From contig JBFWJK010000031.1 of assembly GCA_050253255.1 (NCBI GenBank), positions 1 through 23,998 of the forward strand: a DNA stretch of 23,998 bases, given 5' to 3'. A program made the position numbers and the translations under genes. Numbering within the stretch: the stretch's first letter is position 1; each line of letters begins with the position of its first letter. This document shows positions 17,253 through 23,451 of this stretch, in pieces. The notes beneath the pieces are model-generated. The model was not told the origin of the DNA. It did not search any database and saw only the letters and a program-made list of their open reading frames with translations. This stretch comes from JACKCP01 sp050253255 (GTDB lineage Bacteria > Desulfobacterota > Desulfobacteria > Desulfobacterales > JACKCP01).

Positions 17253-17909
17253 TTAAATTATCCGCCCATCCCTTGAAACAATTATAATTTTCATATCAAT
17301 TTCCCTGCCGGATTTTTCAATACTCTGCCTCACAACATTTTCCATTCCTGAGCAGCACGGCACTTCCATCCTTGCAAGAGTAATCGACCTTATATTGTTC
17401 TTTGAAAAAATCAGCCTGAGCTTTTCAATATAGGCCTCAGTGTTGTCAAGCTTTGGACATCCGATCATAAGCTTTTTATCCTGAACTATTTCATCATGAA
17501 AATTTCTGAAGGAAGCAGAAACGCAGTCTGCAGCTACAACAAGATCAGAATTATCAAAAACATCTGATTCAGGTGAAATCAGGGATATCTGCACAGGCCA
17601 GTTTGAAATACTCCCTTTTCCCTGAAAAGGACTCATTGCAAGAGAAGGACACTTCGGCTTTTTATTCTGCTCAAGATGAGCCTTTACAGCCTCTTCATCA
17701 AACTCAGGAGCTTCTCTTTCTATTATTTCCAGGGCATTTTCAGAGCATCGTCCCATGCATGCACCAAGTCCGTCACATAAATTATCTGAAATAAGCTTTG
17801 CCTTTCCGTCTATAATTTTTATTGCTCCTTCAGCACAGTCTAAAACACAGTTTCCGCATCCATTGCACAAATCTTCGTTAATTTTTATTATTTTTCTTTT
17901 TACAAGCAT
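17253..17909 (-). CDS. 4Fe-4S dicluster ferredoxin-type protein with C-terminal cysteine domain
   Basis: This is a predicted cytoplasmic electron carrier of 218 residues. The first cluster motif is complete: C15-x2-C18-x2-C21-x3-C25. The second, CDGLGACMGRC, has only C45, C51 and C55; the cysteine expected at position 48 is leucine. The same CDGLGAC form recurs across this family, so it is not damage. C87 (KKPKCPS), C129, C151 and the pair C185-C186 mark a further conserved region that could bind metal or supply a ligand. ATG 17909 has GGAG six to seven bases upstream. The gene is divergent from a Crp/Fnr regulator. In sulfate reducers, ferredoxin genes of this kind are reported in HcpR (nitrosative stress) regulons, which suggests but does not prove such a role. 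Confidence 0.82.
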   Translation of the reverse strand: MLVKRKIIKINEDLCNGCGNCVLDCAEGAIKIIDGKAKLISDNLCDGLGACMGRCSENALEIIEREAPEFDEEAVKAHLEQNKKPKCPSLAMSPFQGKGSISNWPVQISLISPESDVFDNSDLVVAADCVSASFRNFHDEIVQDKKLMIGCPKLDNTEAYIEKLRLIFSKNNIRSITLARMEVPCCSGMENVVRQSIEKSGREIDMKIIIVSRDGRII

Positions 17910-17978
17910 GTTATTCTCCAGTATTAATTTTTTAATTTCTGTTTAACCGGTTCTTTTAAATTTCTCGGTTCCGGCTAA

Positions 17979-17984
17979 AGTATA
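17979..17984 (-). promoter_or_regulatory. Predicted -10 element of the ferredoxin promoter
   Basis: TATACT on the minus strand matches TATAAT at five of six positions. It implies a start site near 17972 and a leader of about 63 nt. That puts the centre of the FNR-type box at about -40.5, the class II activator position, so a poor -35 is expected. Confidence 0.55.
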
Positions 17985-18004
17985 TCTTTTTGAATTTATT
18001 AATC

Positions 18005-18020
18005 TTTGATCTGGATCAAA
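18005..18020. promoter_or_regulatory. FNR-type operator TTGAT-N4-ATCAA
   Basis: The 16-bp sequence TTTGATCTGGATCAAA is a perfect dyad (7-2-7) and contains the exact FNR/DNR-class consensus TTGAT-N4-ATCAA. It lies between the ferredoxin and regulator genes, 22-23 bases before the regulator ATG. The regulator's recognition helix carries the ExxSR residues known to read TTGAT half-sites. The site probably activates the ferredoxin gene and represses the regulator's own gene. Confidence 0.8.
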
Positions 18021-18034
18021 TCTGAAAAATAATT

Positions 18035-18727
18035 ATGGAAAAAACACTTAAATCCACACTTATGTTCAAATCTTTCTCCAGCGGGCAGATTCAGGAGCTG
18101 ACTAAAATATCCACACTCAAATCCTATGGCCACGGTCAAATGATTTTTTTTGACAACGATCCTGCCGACGGCCTTTATCTTGTAAAAAAGGGAAAGGTAA
18201 AAATATTTAAGATGTCTGACGAAGGCAAGGAACAGGTTCTTCATATTTTTTCCAGGGGAGAACCTTTTGGTGAAGCTGCGGTTTTTTCAGACACAGGATT
18301 TCCTGCAAATGCCCAGACAGTATCTAAATCAGAAATAATTTACATACCAAAAAACGAACTTCTAGAAATATTCAGAAAAGATCCCTCAACAGCCATGAAC
18401 ATGCTTGCAGTACTTTCTCTTAGACTTAAGGAATTTACAAGACTGATTGAAGACCTTACGCTTAAGGAACTGCCGGAAAGACTTGCTTCATACATACTCA
18501 ACCAGGAAAAAGCCCAGGGCGAAAAAAACAGAATAATTCTTGAATTCTCAAAGGGACAGCTTTCTAAAATTCTTGGAACTACCCAGGAAACTCTTTCCAG
18601 AACGCTTGGTAAGTTTTCAAGAGCAGGGCTTATTGAAGTCGATAAAAGAGAAATTATTGTATTAAACAAAATGCTTCTTTCAGATATTTCAACAGGAATA
18701 GAAAATCTTAAAAACATAGATATATGA
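18035..18727 (+). CDS. Crp/Fnr-family transcription regulator, cysteine-free (DNR/HcpR-like)
   Basis: The regulator has 230 residues. The N-terminal cyclic-nucleotide-binding-type beta-roll (about 8-125) includes GEPFGEAAVF (75-84). The phosphate-binding Arg-Ser of true CRP is replaced (GFPANAQ), so cAMP is unlikely to be the ligand. A long dimer helix follows (about 118-142), then a winged HTH with FSKGQLSKILGTTQETLSRTLG. E185, S188 and R189 match the FNR recognition residues ExxSR. There is no cysteine at all, which excludes an oxygen-sensing Fe-S cluster of FNR type; a heme/NO sensor like DNR or HcpR is the best guess. No clear ribosome-binding site precedes ATG 18035. It is divergent from the ferredoxin gene with a shared FNR-type box. 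Confidence 0.85.
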   Translation: MEKTLKSTLMFKSFSSGQIQELTKISTLKSYGHGQMIFFDNDPADGLYLVKKGKVKIFKMSDEGKEQVLHIFSRGEPFGEAAVFSDTGFPANAQTVSKSEIIYIPKNELLEIFRKDPSTAMNMLAVLSLRLKEFTRLIEDLTLKELPERLASYILNQEKAQGEKNRIILEFSKGQLSKILGTTQETLSRTLGKFSRAGLIEVDKREIIVLNKMLLSDISTGIENLKNIDI

Positions 18728-18770
18728 CCATAATTTTTATACAATTTCAGAATAAGAAAAACCTGAAACT

Positions 18771-18792
18771 GTTTTTGTGATTGACCAAAAAC
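18771..18792 (+). terminator. Weak terminator after the Crp/Fnr gene
   Basis: GTTTTTG and CAAAAAC form a 7-bp stem with an 8-base loop, followed by TTTTATTTTG. The stem is AT-rich and thus weak, but its position between two same-strand genes and the T-run fit termination. Confidence 0.45.
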
Positions 18793-18864
18793 TTTTATTT
18801 TGATTAGGTTAAATTATATTTCAGATATAAAAACAAAATTTTTTAACAGACTAAAAGGTAGGAT

Positions 18865-19266
18865 ATGAACAATAACTATTTCTGGTTTAAAGTCCTTATA
18901 CAGACTCTTGCCATACTTGTAACTGCTGCATTTTTTAAAGGAATTATTGTTGACAATATAATTGCGGCTTTTTTTGCAGCCCTGATCCTTGGTTTTCTGA
19001 ATGCTGTTTTAAGACCGCTTCTTATTTTCTTTACCCTTCCGCTTACCCTTCTCTCTCTTGGTTTTTTCATTTTCATAATCAATGCGGTAATACTGAAGCT
19101 TACCGCTTTCTTCATCCCGGGTTTTACAGTGCAGGGATTTTTCACCTCAATATTCGGAGCTCTCTTTATAAGTATTGTAAGTTTTATTCTCAATATCTTA
19201 ACTTTCAAGGATCATTCAATTGAAGTGATCGATTTAAAAAAAAGAAACGGCAATTTCTGGGAATAA
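18865..19266 (+). CDS. Small membrane protein, YvlD/DUF360 (phage-holin-4-like) family
   Basis: The 133-residue protein is almost entirely membrane, with four predicted spans (about 8-25, 31-48, 55-85, 95-113), then a short charged cytoplasmic tail. The motif GFLNAVLRPLLIFFTLPLTLLSLG is the signature of the YvlD/DUF360 family, placed in databases near a mycobacteriophage holin family but widespread on chromosomes. No lysis genes are nearby, so a phage role is not supported. AAGG lies six bases before ATG. The gene ends only 8 nt before the GGDEF gene, so it is probably the first gene of the stressosome-like operon. Its function is unknown; it may tie the module to the envelope (inference). 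Confidence 0.8.
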   Translation: MNNNYFWFKVLIQTLAILVTAAFFKGIIVDNIIAAFFAALILGFLNAVLRPLLIFFTLPLTLLSLGFFIFIINAVILKLTAFFIPGFTVQGFFTSIFGALFISIVSFILNILTFKDHSIEVIDLKKRNGNFWE

Positions 19267-19274
19267 AATAATTA

Positions 19275-20261
19275 ATGGATGAAATTTTTACCATAAATCT
19301 TATTACAGAACCTGATTTCCAGAGACTCAACAACTTTCTCATGAAAGGGGTTGAATCTCTGTCTGAAAAAAACTACAAGCCTGCCCTGGTCATTCCTGTA
19401 CTTACAAAAGAAATTAGATTTGATTTTAATGAAGCCGGTAATCCGGTAAAAGTTTCACTCGTTCTTGACCAAAACTCTCTTTTTATAAAATGGAAAGACA
19501 AAAAAAAACAGCTTGCATCAATATCTCCGCTTCCCTCAAAAGAAAAACTCAATTATTTAAAGGACTGCTTCAGAGATGAACTTTCCAACGCATCTCCGGA
19601 ACTTTTAAGGATCCAGAATCTGGAAATAAAAAAAAGCCTTGAAAAAGCAAAAAAACAGGCAAGAAATGAAATTGAACAGATTGAAAAACAACTGGACTTA
19701 AGAAAAAGAGAACTTCAGGAGTATATGATCAAAGCAGAAACGGATCCGCTGACCGGTCTTTTCAACAGAAGAGCCTATACGAGACAGCTTAATTCCGCAC
19801 TTCGTGATCTCAGGAAAAAGAACAGAGTTTTCTGTCTTTTATATCTTGATCTTGATCATTTTAAAACCATAAACGACACATACGGGCACAGTTTTGGAGA
19901 TAAGGTTCTCAAAGCAATGGCAATGAATATGCAAAACTGCGTCAGAGAAAAAACGGATCTTGCCTTCAGAATCGGCGGAGACGAATTTGCAATTATTCTT
20001 TTTTCCGATGAAACAGCAGCTTTAAGGGCTGCAAAAAAAATTATTAACGGGATTCAGCAGGGAACAAGTATTGGTTATACAAAAGCCGACAAAAAAGACA
20101 CTCCTGATGTAATAATAAAAAGGGCTGATATGGCATTGTATTTTTCCAAGGATCAGGGACGTGCATCAATAGCATGTGCCGTGAAATCTCAAAAAACAGA
20201 AGATCCCTCTGCATCATCACTGGAAATTGTATACAATGGAAAAAGTCAAGCTCCTTCTTAA
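19275..20261 (+). CDS. Soluble diguanylate cyclase (GGDEF) with unrecognised N-terminal region
   Basis: It is predicted to make cyclic-di-GMP from two GTP. The protein has 328 residues and no membrane span or signal peptide. Residues 1-110 match no domain I recognise. Residues 112-152 are a charged heptad-like coiled coil, a common signalling linker. The GGDEF domain runs from about 156 to 302: DPLTGLFNRRAY (157-168), LDLDHFKTINDTYGH (191-205), the intact active site GGDEF (234-238), and ADMALYFSKDQGR (284-296). At the allosteric I-site the arginine of RxxD is Glu225 (EKTD), so canonical product inhibition may be absent. No good ribosome-binding site is seen, so translation may be coupled to the gene 8 nt upstream. 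Its 3' end overlaps the next gene by 26 nt. Position suggests it is the output of the stressosome-like switch. Confidence 0.88.
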   Translation: MDEIFTINLITEPDFQRLNNFLMKGVESLSEKNYKPALVIPVLTKEIRFDFNEAGNPVKVSLVLDQNSLFIKWKDKKKQLASISPLPSKEKLNYLKDCFRDELSNASPELLRIQNLEIKKSLEKAKKQARNEIEQIEKQLDLRKRELQEYMIKAETDPLTGLFNRRAYTRQLNSALRDLRKKNRVFCLLYLDLDHFKTINDTYGHSFGDKVLKAMAMNMQNCVREKTDLAFRIGGDEFAIILFSDETAALRAAKKIINGIQQGTSIGYTKADKKDTPDVIIKRADMALYFSKDQGRASIACAVKSQKTEDPSASSLEIVYNGKSQAPS

Positions 20262-21267
20262 CGGACTTGTCAGGGATCAGAGCACTCAAATTCTTACAAA
20301 GAGCAAGATCAGGGCTGTTGCGTCAAGACTCGGATTTTCTGAATCAAAATCAAACATGATTCTGCTTGCAGCCAGCGAGATAATGACCAATCAGCTCAAA
20401 TTTTCAATAGGGGCAGGCATTATTCAGATCTGGGAACATAAAGAGCCGAACCATTGTCTTGACATCTTCGGGTACGATATGGGCCCCGGAATTAAAAATA
20501 TATCAAAGGCAATGACCGACGGATTTTCTACATCAAACACACTTGGACACGGTCTTGGTACGATAATGAGATCTTCTGATCTTTTTGAAATTTATTCAAA
20601 ACCTGAAAAAAAAGATAAAAAAGATATCTGGAGCGGTACAGCTGTCTGGTGCAGATTTTATCCCCAGTCAAAACCGCCTTTGCAGACCGGGCCAAAAATC
20701 GGTGTTTTTATAAGGGCTCTTAACGATGACATTTACAATGGAGATTTTATTACTTTTGAATTTCATGATAATAATCTTGTATGGCTTCATATTGACGGAT
20801 TGGGCCACGGTAAAAATGCTCATGTAAGCGGCGAGATTGCAGATAAAATCGCCATCTCAAAGCTTTATCCTGAAGAAATAATTGCTGTGCTTAATAAAAA
20901 TCTATACGGTAAAAGAATGGCGAACGGTGTTTCAATTTCTCTTGATAACTCCGGTAATTTCTTATATTCAGGTTATGGCAATGTATTAATCAAAATATTA
21001 AATCCAGGCGGTGAACAAAAATCAGTCCACCTTCCAAACCGCACTATTGGCGAAGATAATATGATTGTAAAAAGCTACAGAGAAAAACTTGGAGCGGGGA
21101 ACCTTGTAATGACAATTTCCGATGGAATATCCAACGGCTTTGACCTTTCACATTATCCCGGTATTTTATCAAGACACCCCCAGCTTGCCGCCTATCTTTT
21201 AGGAAATTTATTTTCAAGAAGAAATGATGATAAAAGTCTTTTTATAGCAAAACATGACAAGGAGTAG
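20236..21267 (+). CDS. RsbT-like ATPase/kinase fused to RsbX/SpoIIE-type PP2C phosphatase
   Basis: The protein has 343 residues and two domains. The N-terminal GHKL ATPase (about 5-140) resembles RsbT/RsbW: N-box E48-x3-N52, D81-x-G83-x-G85 and a glycine box TLGHGLG (102-108). The C-terminal PP2C domain (about 153-340) has the metal ligands of active enzymes: D170 (NGD), D187-G188 (HIDGLGHG), D296 (SDGIS) and D331/D332 (NDDKS). In Bacillus, RsbT phosphorylates RsbR and RsbS, and the separate phosphatase RsbX reverses it; here one chain could do both. ATG 20236 is chosen; an in-frame TTG at 20227 would add three residues. The start overlaps the GGDEF gene by 26 nt, implying translational coupling. 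The RsbR-like gene starts 2 nt after its stop. Confidence 0.87.
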   Translation: MEKVKLLLNGLVRDQSTQILTKSKIRAVASRLGFSESKSNMILLAASEIMTNQLKFSIGAGIIQIWEHKEPNHCLDIFGYDMGPGIKNISKAMTDGFSTSNTLGHGLGTIMRSSDLFEIYSKPEKKDKKDIWSGTAVWCRFYPQSKPPLQTGPKIGVFIRALNDDIYNGDFITFEFHDNNLVWLHIDGLGHGKNAHVSGEIADKIAISKLYPEEIIAVLNKNLYGKRMANGVSISLDNSGNFLYSGYGNVLIKILNPGGEQKSVHLPNRTIGEDNMIVKSYREKLGAGNLVMTISDGISNGFDLSHYPGILSRHPQLAAYLLGNLFSRRNDDKSLFIAKHDKE

Positions 21268-21269
21268 AT

Positions 21270-22109
21270 ATGTCTGACCTGAGAAAATATGGTAAAAACA
21301 TTTTGAAGAAAATTAATTTTTCCAATGTTACCCAGAAAATTACTGATGCAGGATATGCAAGCCTGTCAAAAGAAAATCTTTTAACAGACGAAGAAGTACA
21401 CGACTATACCCACGAATTTGTTGAACTTTTCTCATCACTTCTTGAAGACTCAAGAACAATGTCTGGTGAAACTTTTAATGCTCTGAAACACCTTATGGCT
21501 ACAGTTAATGCCAAAATTCAGATGCGGGGAGGAAGCACTGAATCATTTCTTCAGCTTATGCATTTTATCCAGTACACCTTTATGGACGAAATTGTTGACG
21601 AAGAAAACGAAAAAAATGATCGTGAGCTTCTTTTCCTTTTAAAATTCTTCAATAACCTTGTAATGGAGGCATTCAGACTTTATCAAAAAGAAAGAGAAGA
21701 TGCCCTGAAAGCACAGAAAGAAGAATTTCTGGCAGTTTCAACTCCAATTACGGAAATCTGGGATGGCGTTTTGTCTTTACCTGTAATAGGTACTCTCGAC
21801 TCAGGAAGAGCAATGGATCTCATGGAAAAGCTTCTTGAGCGGATCGAGCTTAGAAGATCCAAGGTAATTATTCTCGATCTCACCGGTGTCAGTACCATAG
21901 ACACCCAGGTAATGCACCATCTGATTCAGGTGATACGAGCCACTGCACTTATGGGAGCAACAGCGGTTCTTACCGGAATAAGGCCTTCAATTGCAAGATC
22001 TCTTGCAAATCTCAATATAAATCTTGATGAAATTCAGACTAAATCAACTCTTTCTGAAGGACTTAAGGAAGCGTTCAGTATTCTCGGTATAAAAGTGGAA
22101 AGAAATTAA
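21270..22109 (+). CDS. RsbR-like stressosome sensor/scaffold protein (STAS)
   Basis: The protein has 279 residues, close to Bacillus RsbRA. The N-terminal half (about 1-145) is alpha-helical, has no recognisable cofactor motif and could be a globin-like RsbR sensor domain. The C-terminal STAS domain (about 155-272) is typical: LPVIGTLDSGRAMDL, VIILDLTGVSTIDTQVMHHLIQ, VLTGIRPSIARSL. Two phosphorylatable residues fall where RsbRA has T171 and T205: S178 (LDS) and T212 (IDT). Their 34-residue separation is the same as in RsbRA. AAGGAG lies five bases before ATG. It follows the RsbT-RsbX fusion gene by 2 nt and precedes the RsbS-like gene by 32 nt. It probably forms the stressosome shell with the latter. 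Confidence 0.88.
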   Translation: MSDLRKYGKNILKKINFSNVTQKITDAGYASLSKENLLTDEEVHDYTHEFVELFSSLLEDSRTMSGETFNALKHLMATVNAKIQMRGGSTESFLQLMHFIQYTFMDEIVDEENEKNDRELLFLLKFFNNLVMEAFRLYQKEREDALKAQKEEFLAVSTPITEIWDGVLSLPVIGTLDSGRAMDLMEKLLERIELRRSKVIILDLTGVSTIDTQVMHHLIQVIRATALMGATAVLTGIRPSIARSLANLNINLDEIQTKSTLSEGLKEAFSILGIKVERN

Positions 22110-22141
22110 AATAACCAGGTTAAGGGCAACGGGGTTTAATA

Positions 22142-22480
22142 ATGAAAAACAACTTGGGATTCAGCCTGACAAAACTTGGTTCCAGCTCCCTTCTTCTGGA
22201 ACCCTATGACAATCTGAATCCCCTTTACCCCGAACCCATGGTGGAAATAATAAGCGAAAATCTTTTAAAAACAAAAGTATCAAAACTCTACTATGATCTG
22301 AATAAAATACTGATTATTGATGAAGTATATTATGAATGGCTTTGCATTCTTTCCAAAACCTGTTCAATTTTTCAGGCAAAGCTTGTTGCAATTAATATGA
22401 AACCGAGTGCGGCTGTAAGTCTTTCATCATTTATAACCCAGAAACCGCCTTTTAAGACAGAAATTGAAATGTCAACATAG
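22142..22480 (+). CDS. Short RsbS-like STAS protein with Glu at the phosphosite
   Basis: This 112-residue protein is diverged. I place it as a single STAS domain because LYYDLNKILIIDEVYYEWLCILSKTC, then AKLVAINMKPSAAVSL, line up with the core of RsbS (VIDLTSVDMIDSF ... VVLTGIQPAVAVTL). The residue matching the RsbS phosphoserine is E61, after D60, so it cannot be phosphorylated there and may mimic the phosphorylated state. The C-terminus is shorter than in RsbS. GGGG lies seven bases before ATG, a moderate ribosome-binding site. It closes the stressosome-like operon. The STAS fold is likely; the specific RsbS role is inferred from context and size. Confidence 0.7.
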   Translation: MKNNLGFSLTKLGSSSLLLEPYDNLNPLYPEPMVEIISENLLKTKVSKLYYDLNKILIIDEVYYEWLCILSKTCSIFQAKLVAINMKPSAAVSLSSFITQKPPFKTEIEMST

Positions 22481-22504
22481 GATCAAAATATCGAATAAAA
22501 TCAG

Positions 22505-23176
22505 TTACAGATAAATTATTATTGAACCGCTTTTCTTTTTCTGCTTTTTTTCCCATTCAAAAGAGCAGATCTTTCCGTTTTTTTTCATTTCAACGGCTTT
22601 TTTTTCTGCAAGATTCCTCAGCACCGGCTTCATATTTTTCGAATGATTCCCTTTACCTGTTATAAAACAAATTGAGCCATGACCTTTATGCTTTGCAGAT
22701 ATTATGGAATTTTCAATTTTTTTATCAGCTTCAGTAAAACTCAGACCATGAAGATCAACAATTTTCTGAGATTTCAGCTTTGCTGACTTACGGCAGTTTT
22801 TAGAAGGCCTTGAAAAAATTACAGTTCCAGATGGGGTATATTCTCTGATACCCGGATTTTTTTCTCCGGTAAACAGTTCATACAGATCGTCTTGAGTAGA
22901 AATCTTTCTTATTTTTTCTTTTTTTTTATCAGGTTTTGGAGATGGGCTTTTTTTTACTGGAATTTTTTTTTTGGAGCGAAGAGTTTCTATTTTCCAAACA
23001 GTATCAGATACTTTTTCTAACGGAGTTTTTTCCTCTGTTTCCTCTGAAGGATTTTCTGCATTCTCTAAGCAATTATCATCCTTTTTAACGGAATCATCTG
23101 TGGGTTTATAATTTTTTTGTTCCTCTTTTTTTTCCTTTTTTTTGAAAAAGGACTTTAATTTAGCTATTAAATTCAT
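22505..23176 (-). CDS. Smr-domain protein with charged low-complexity N-terminal half
   Basis: The protein has 223 residues. Residues 1-95 are rich in Lys, Glu and Pro and look disordered. The C-terminal Smr domain (about 136-223) has the hallmark DLHG (141-144) and ITGKGNHS (172-179). Smr domains occur in MutS2 and in stand-alone nucleases that nick DNA or cleave RNA; the substrate here is unknown. ATG 23176 overlaps the preceding stop codon as TGATG, so translation is probably reinitiated; no good ribosome-binding site is present. An in-frame TTG lies one codon upstream. It is the last gene of a three-gene overlapping unit and is convergent with the RsbS-like gene, with a 24-nt gap that shows no hairpin. 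Confidence 0.82.
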   Translation of the reverse strand: MNLIAKLKSFFKKKEKKEEQKNYKPTDDSVKKDDNCLENAENPSEETEEKTPLEKVSDTVWKIETLRSKKKIPVKKSPSPKPDKKKEKIRKISTQDDLYELFTGEKNPGIREYTPSGTVIFSRPSKNCRKSAKLKSQKIVDLHGLSFTEADKKIENSIISAKHKGHGSICFITGKGNHSKNMKPVLRNLAEKKAVEMKKNGKICSFEWEKKQKKKSGSIIIYL

Positions 23177-23451
23177 CAATTATTTTCTTTTTCTGATTCC
23201 ATCCAGGCTTTATTTTTTACAAACCAGTCCTTATCTGCTGTTTTCCAGCTTTCATTGCTTTTAAAAAAAAGACGGTCATATTCATGAAAAAGAGACTTTT
23301 TATTTTTTTCAAGATTAAACCAGGATAAATTCTTTTCAAAAAAAACTTTTTCTCTGTCTTTCCACTGAGCCGCCCAAAGGGAAGATGCAGATAAAAAAAG
23401 AAAAAATAAAACTCTAAAAAATAGAACGCAGATATTGCTTTTCATTTTCAT
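23176..23451 (-). CDS. Small exported aromatic-rich protein of unknown family
   Basis: The protein has 91 residues. The N-terminus has a basic start and a hydrophobic core (about 9-24) ending LWAA, a likely signal peptidase I site after residue 27 or 28. The mature part, about 63 residues, is rich in Lys, Glu, Trp and Phe. It holds three copies of the octad [FW]FxxNx[SA]W: FFEKNLSW (37-44), FFKSNESW (62-69) and WFVKNKAW (76-83). I recognise no family. The gene overlaps the upstream gene by 38 nt and the Smr gene by 1 nt. ATG 23445 is an alternative start. Being nested in a polycistron, with a signal peptide and an internal repeat, it looks real, though no ribosome-binding site is evident. Confidence 0.6.
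   Translation of the reverse strand: MKMKSNICVLFFRVLFFLFLSASSLWAAQWKDREKVFFEKNLSWFNLEKNKKSLFHEYDRLFFKSNESWKTADKDWFVKNKAWMESEKENN

Noticed and set aside
18035..18727. Classical oxygen-sensing FNR
   Set aside because: The protein contains no cysteine, so it cannot hold the FNR iron-sulfur cluster despite FNR-like DNA-contact residues.
18340..18744. Minus-strand ORF of 134 codons antisense to the Crp/Fnr gene
   Set aside because: Serine-rich shadow translation, no ribosome-binding site, overlaps a complete regulator gene.
18865..19266. Phage holin, i.e. evidence of a prophage
   Set aside because: The family name derives from a distant holin grouping; no endolysin, capsid, integrase or att-like repeat is nearby, and the neighbours are signalling genes.
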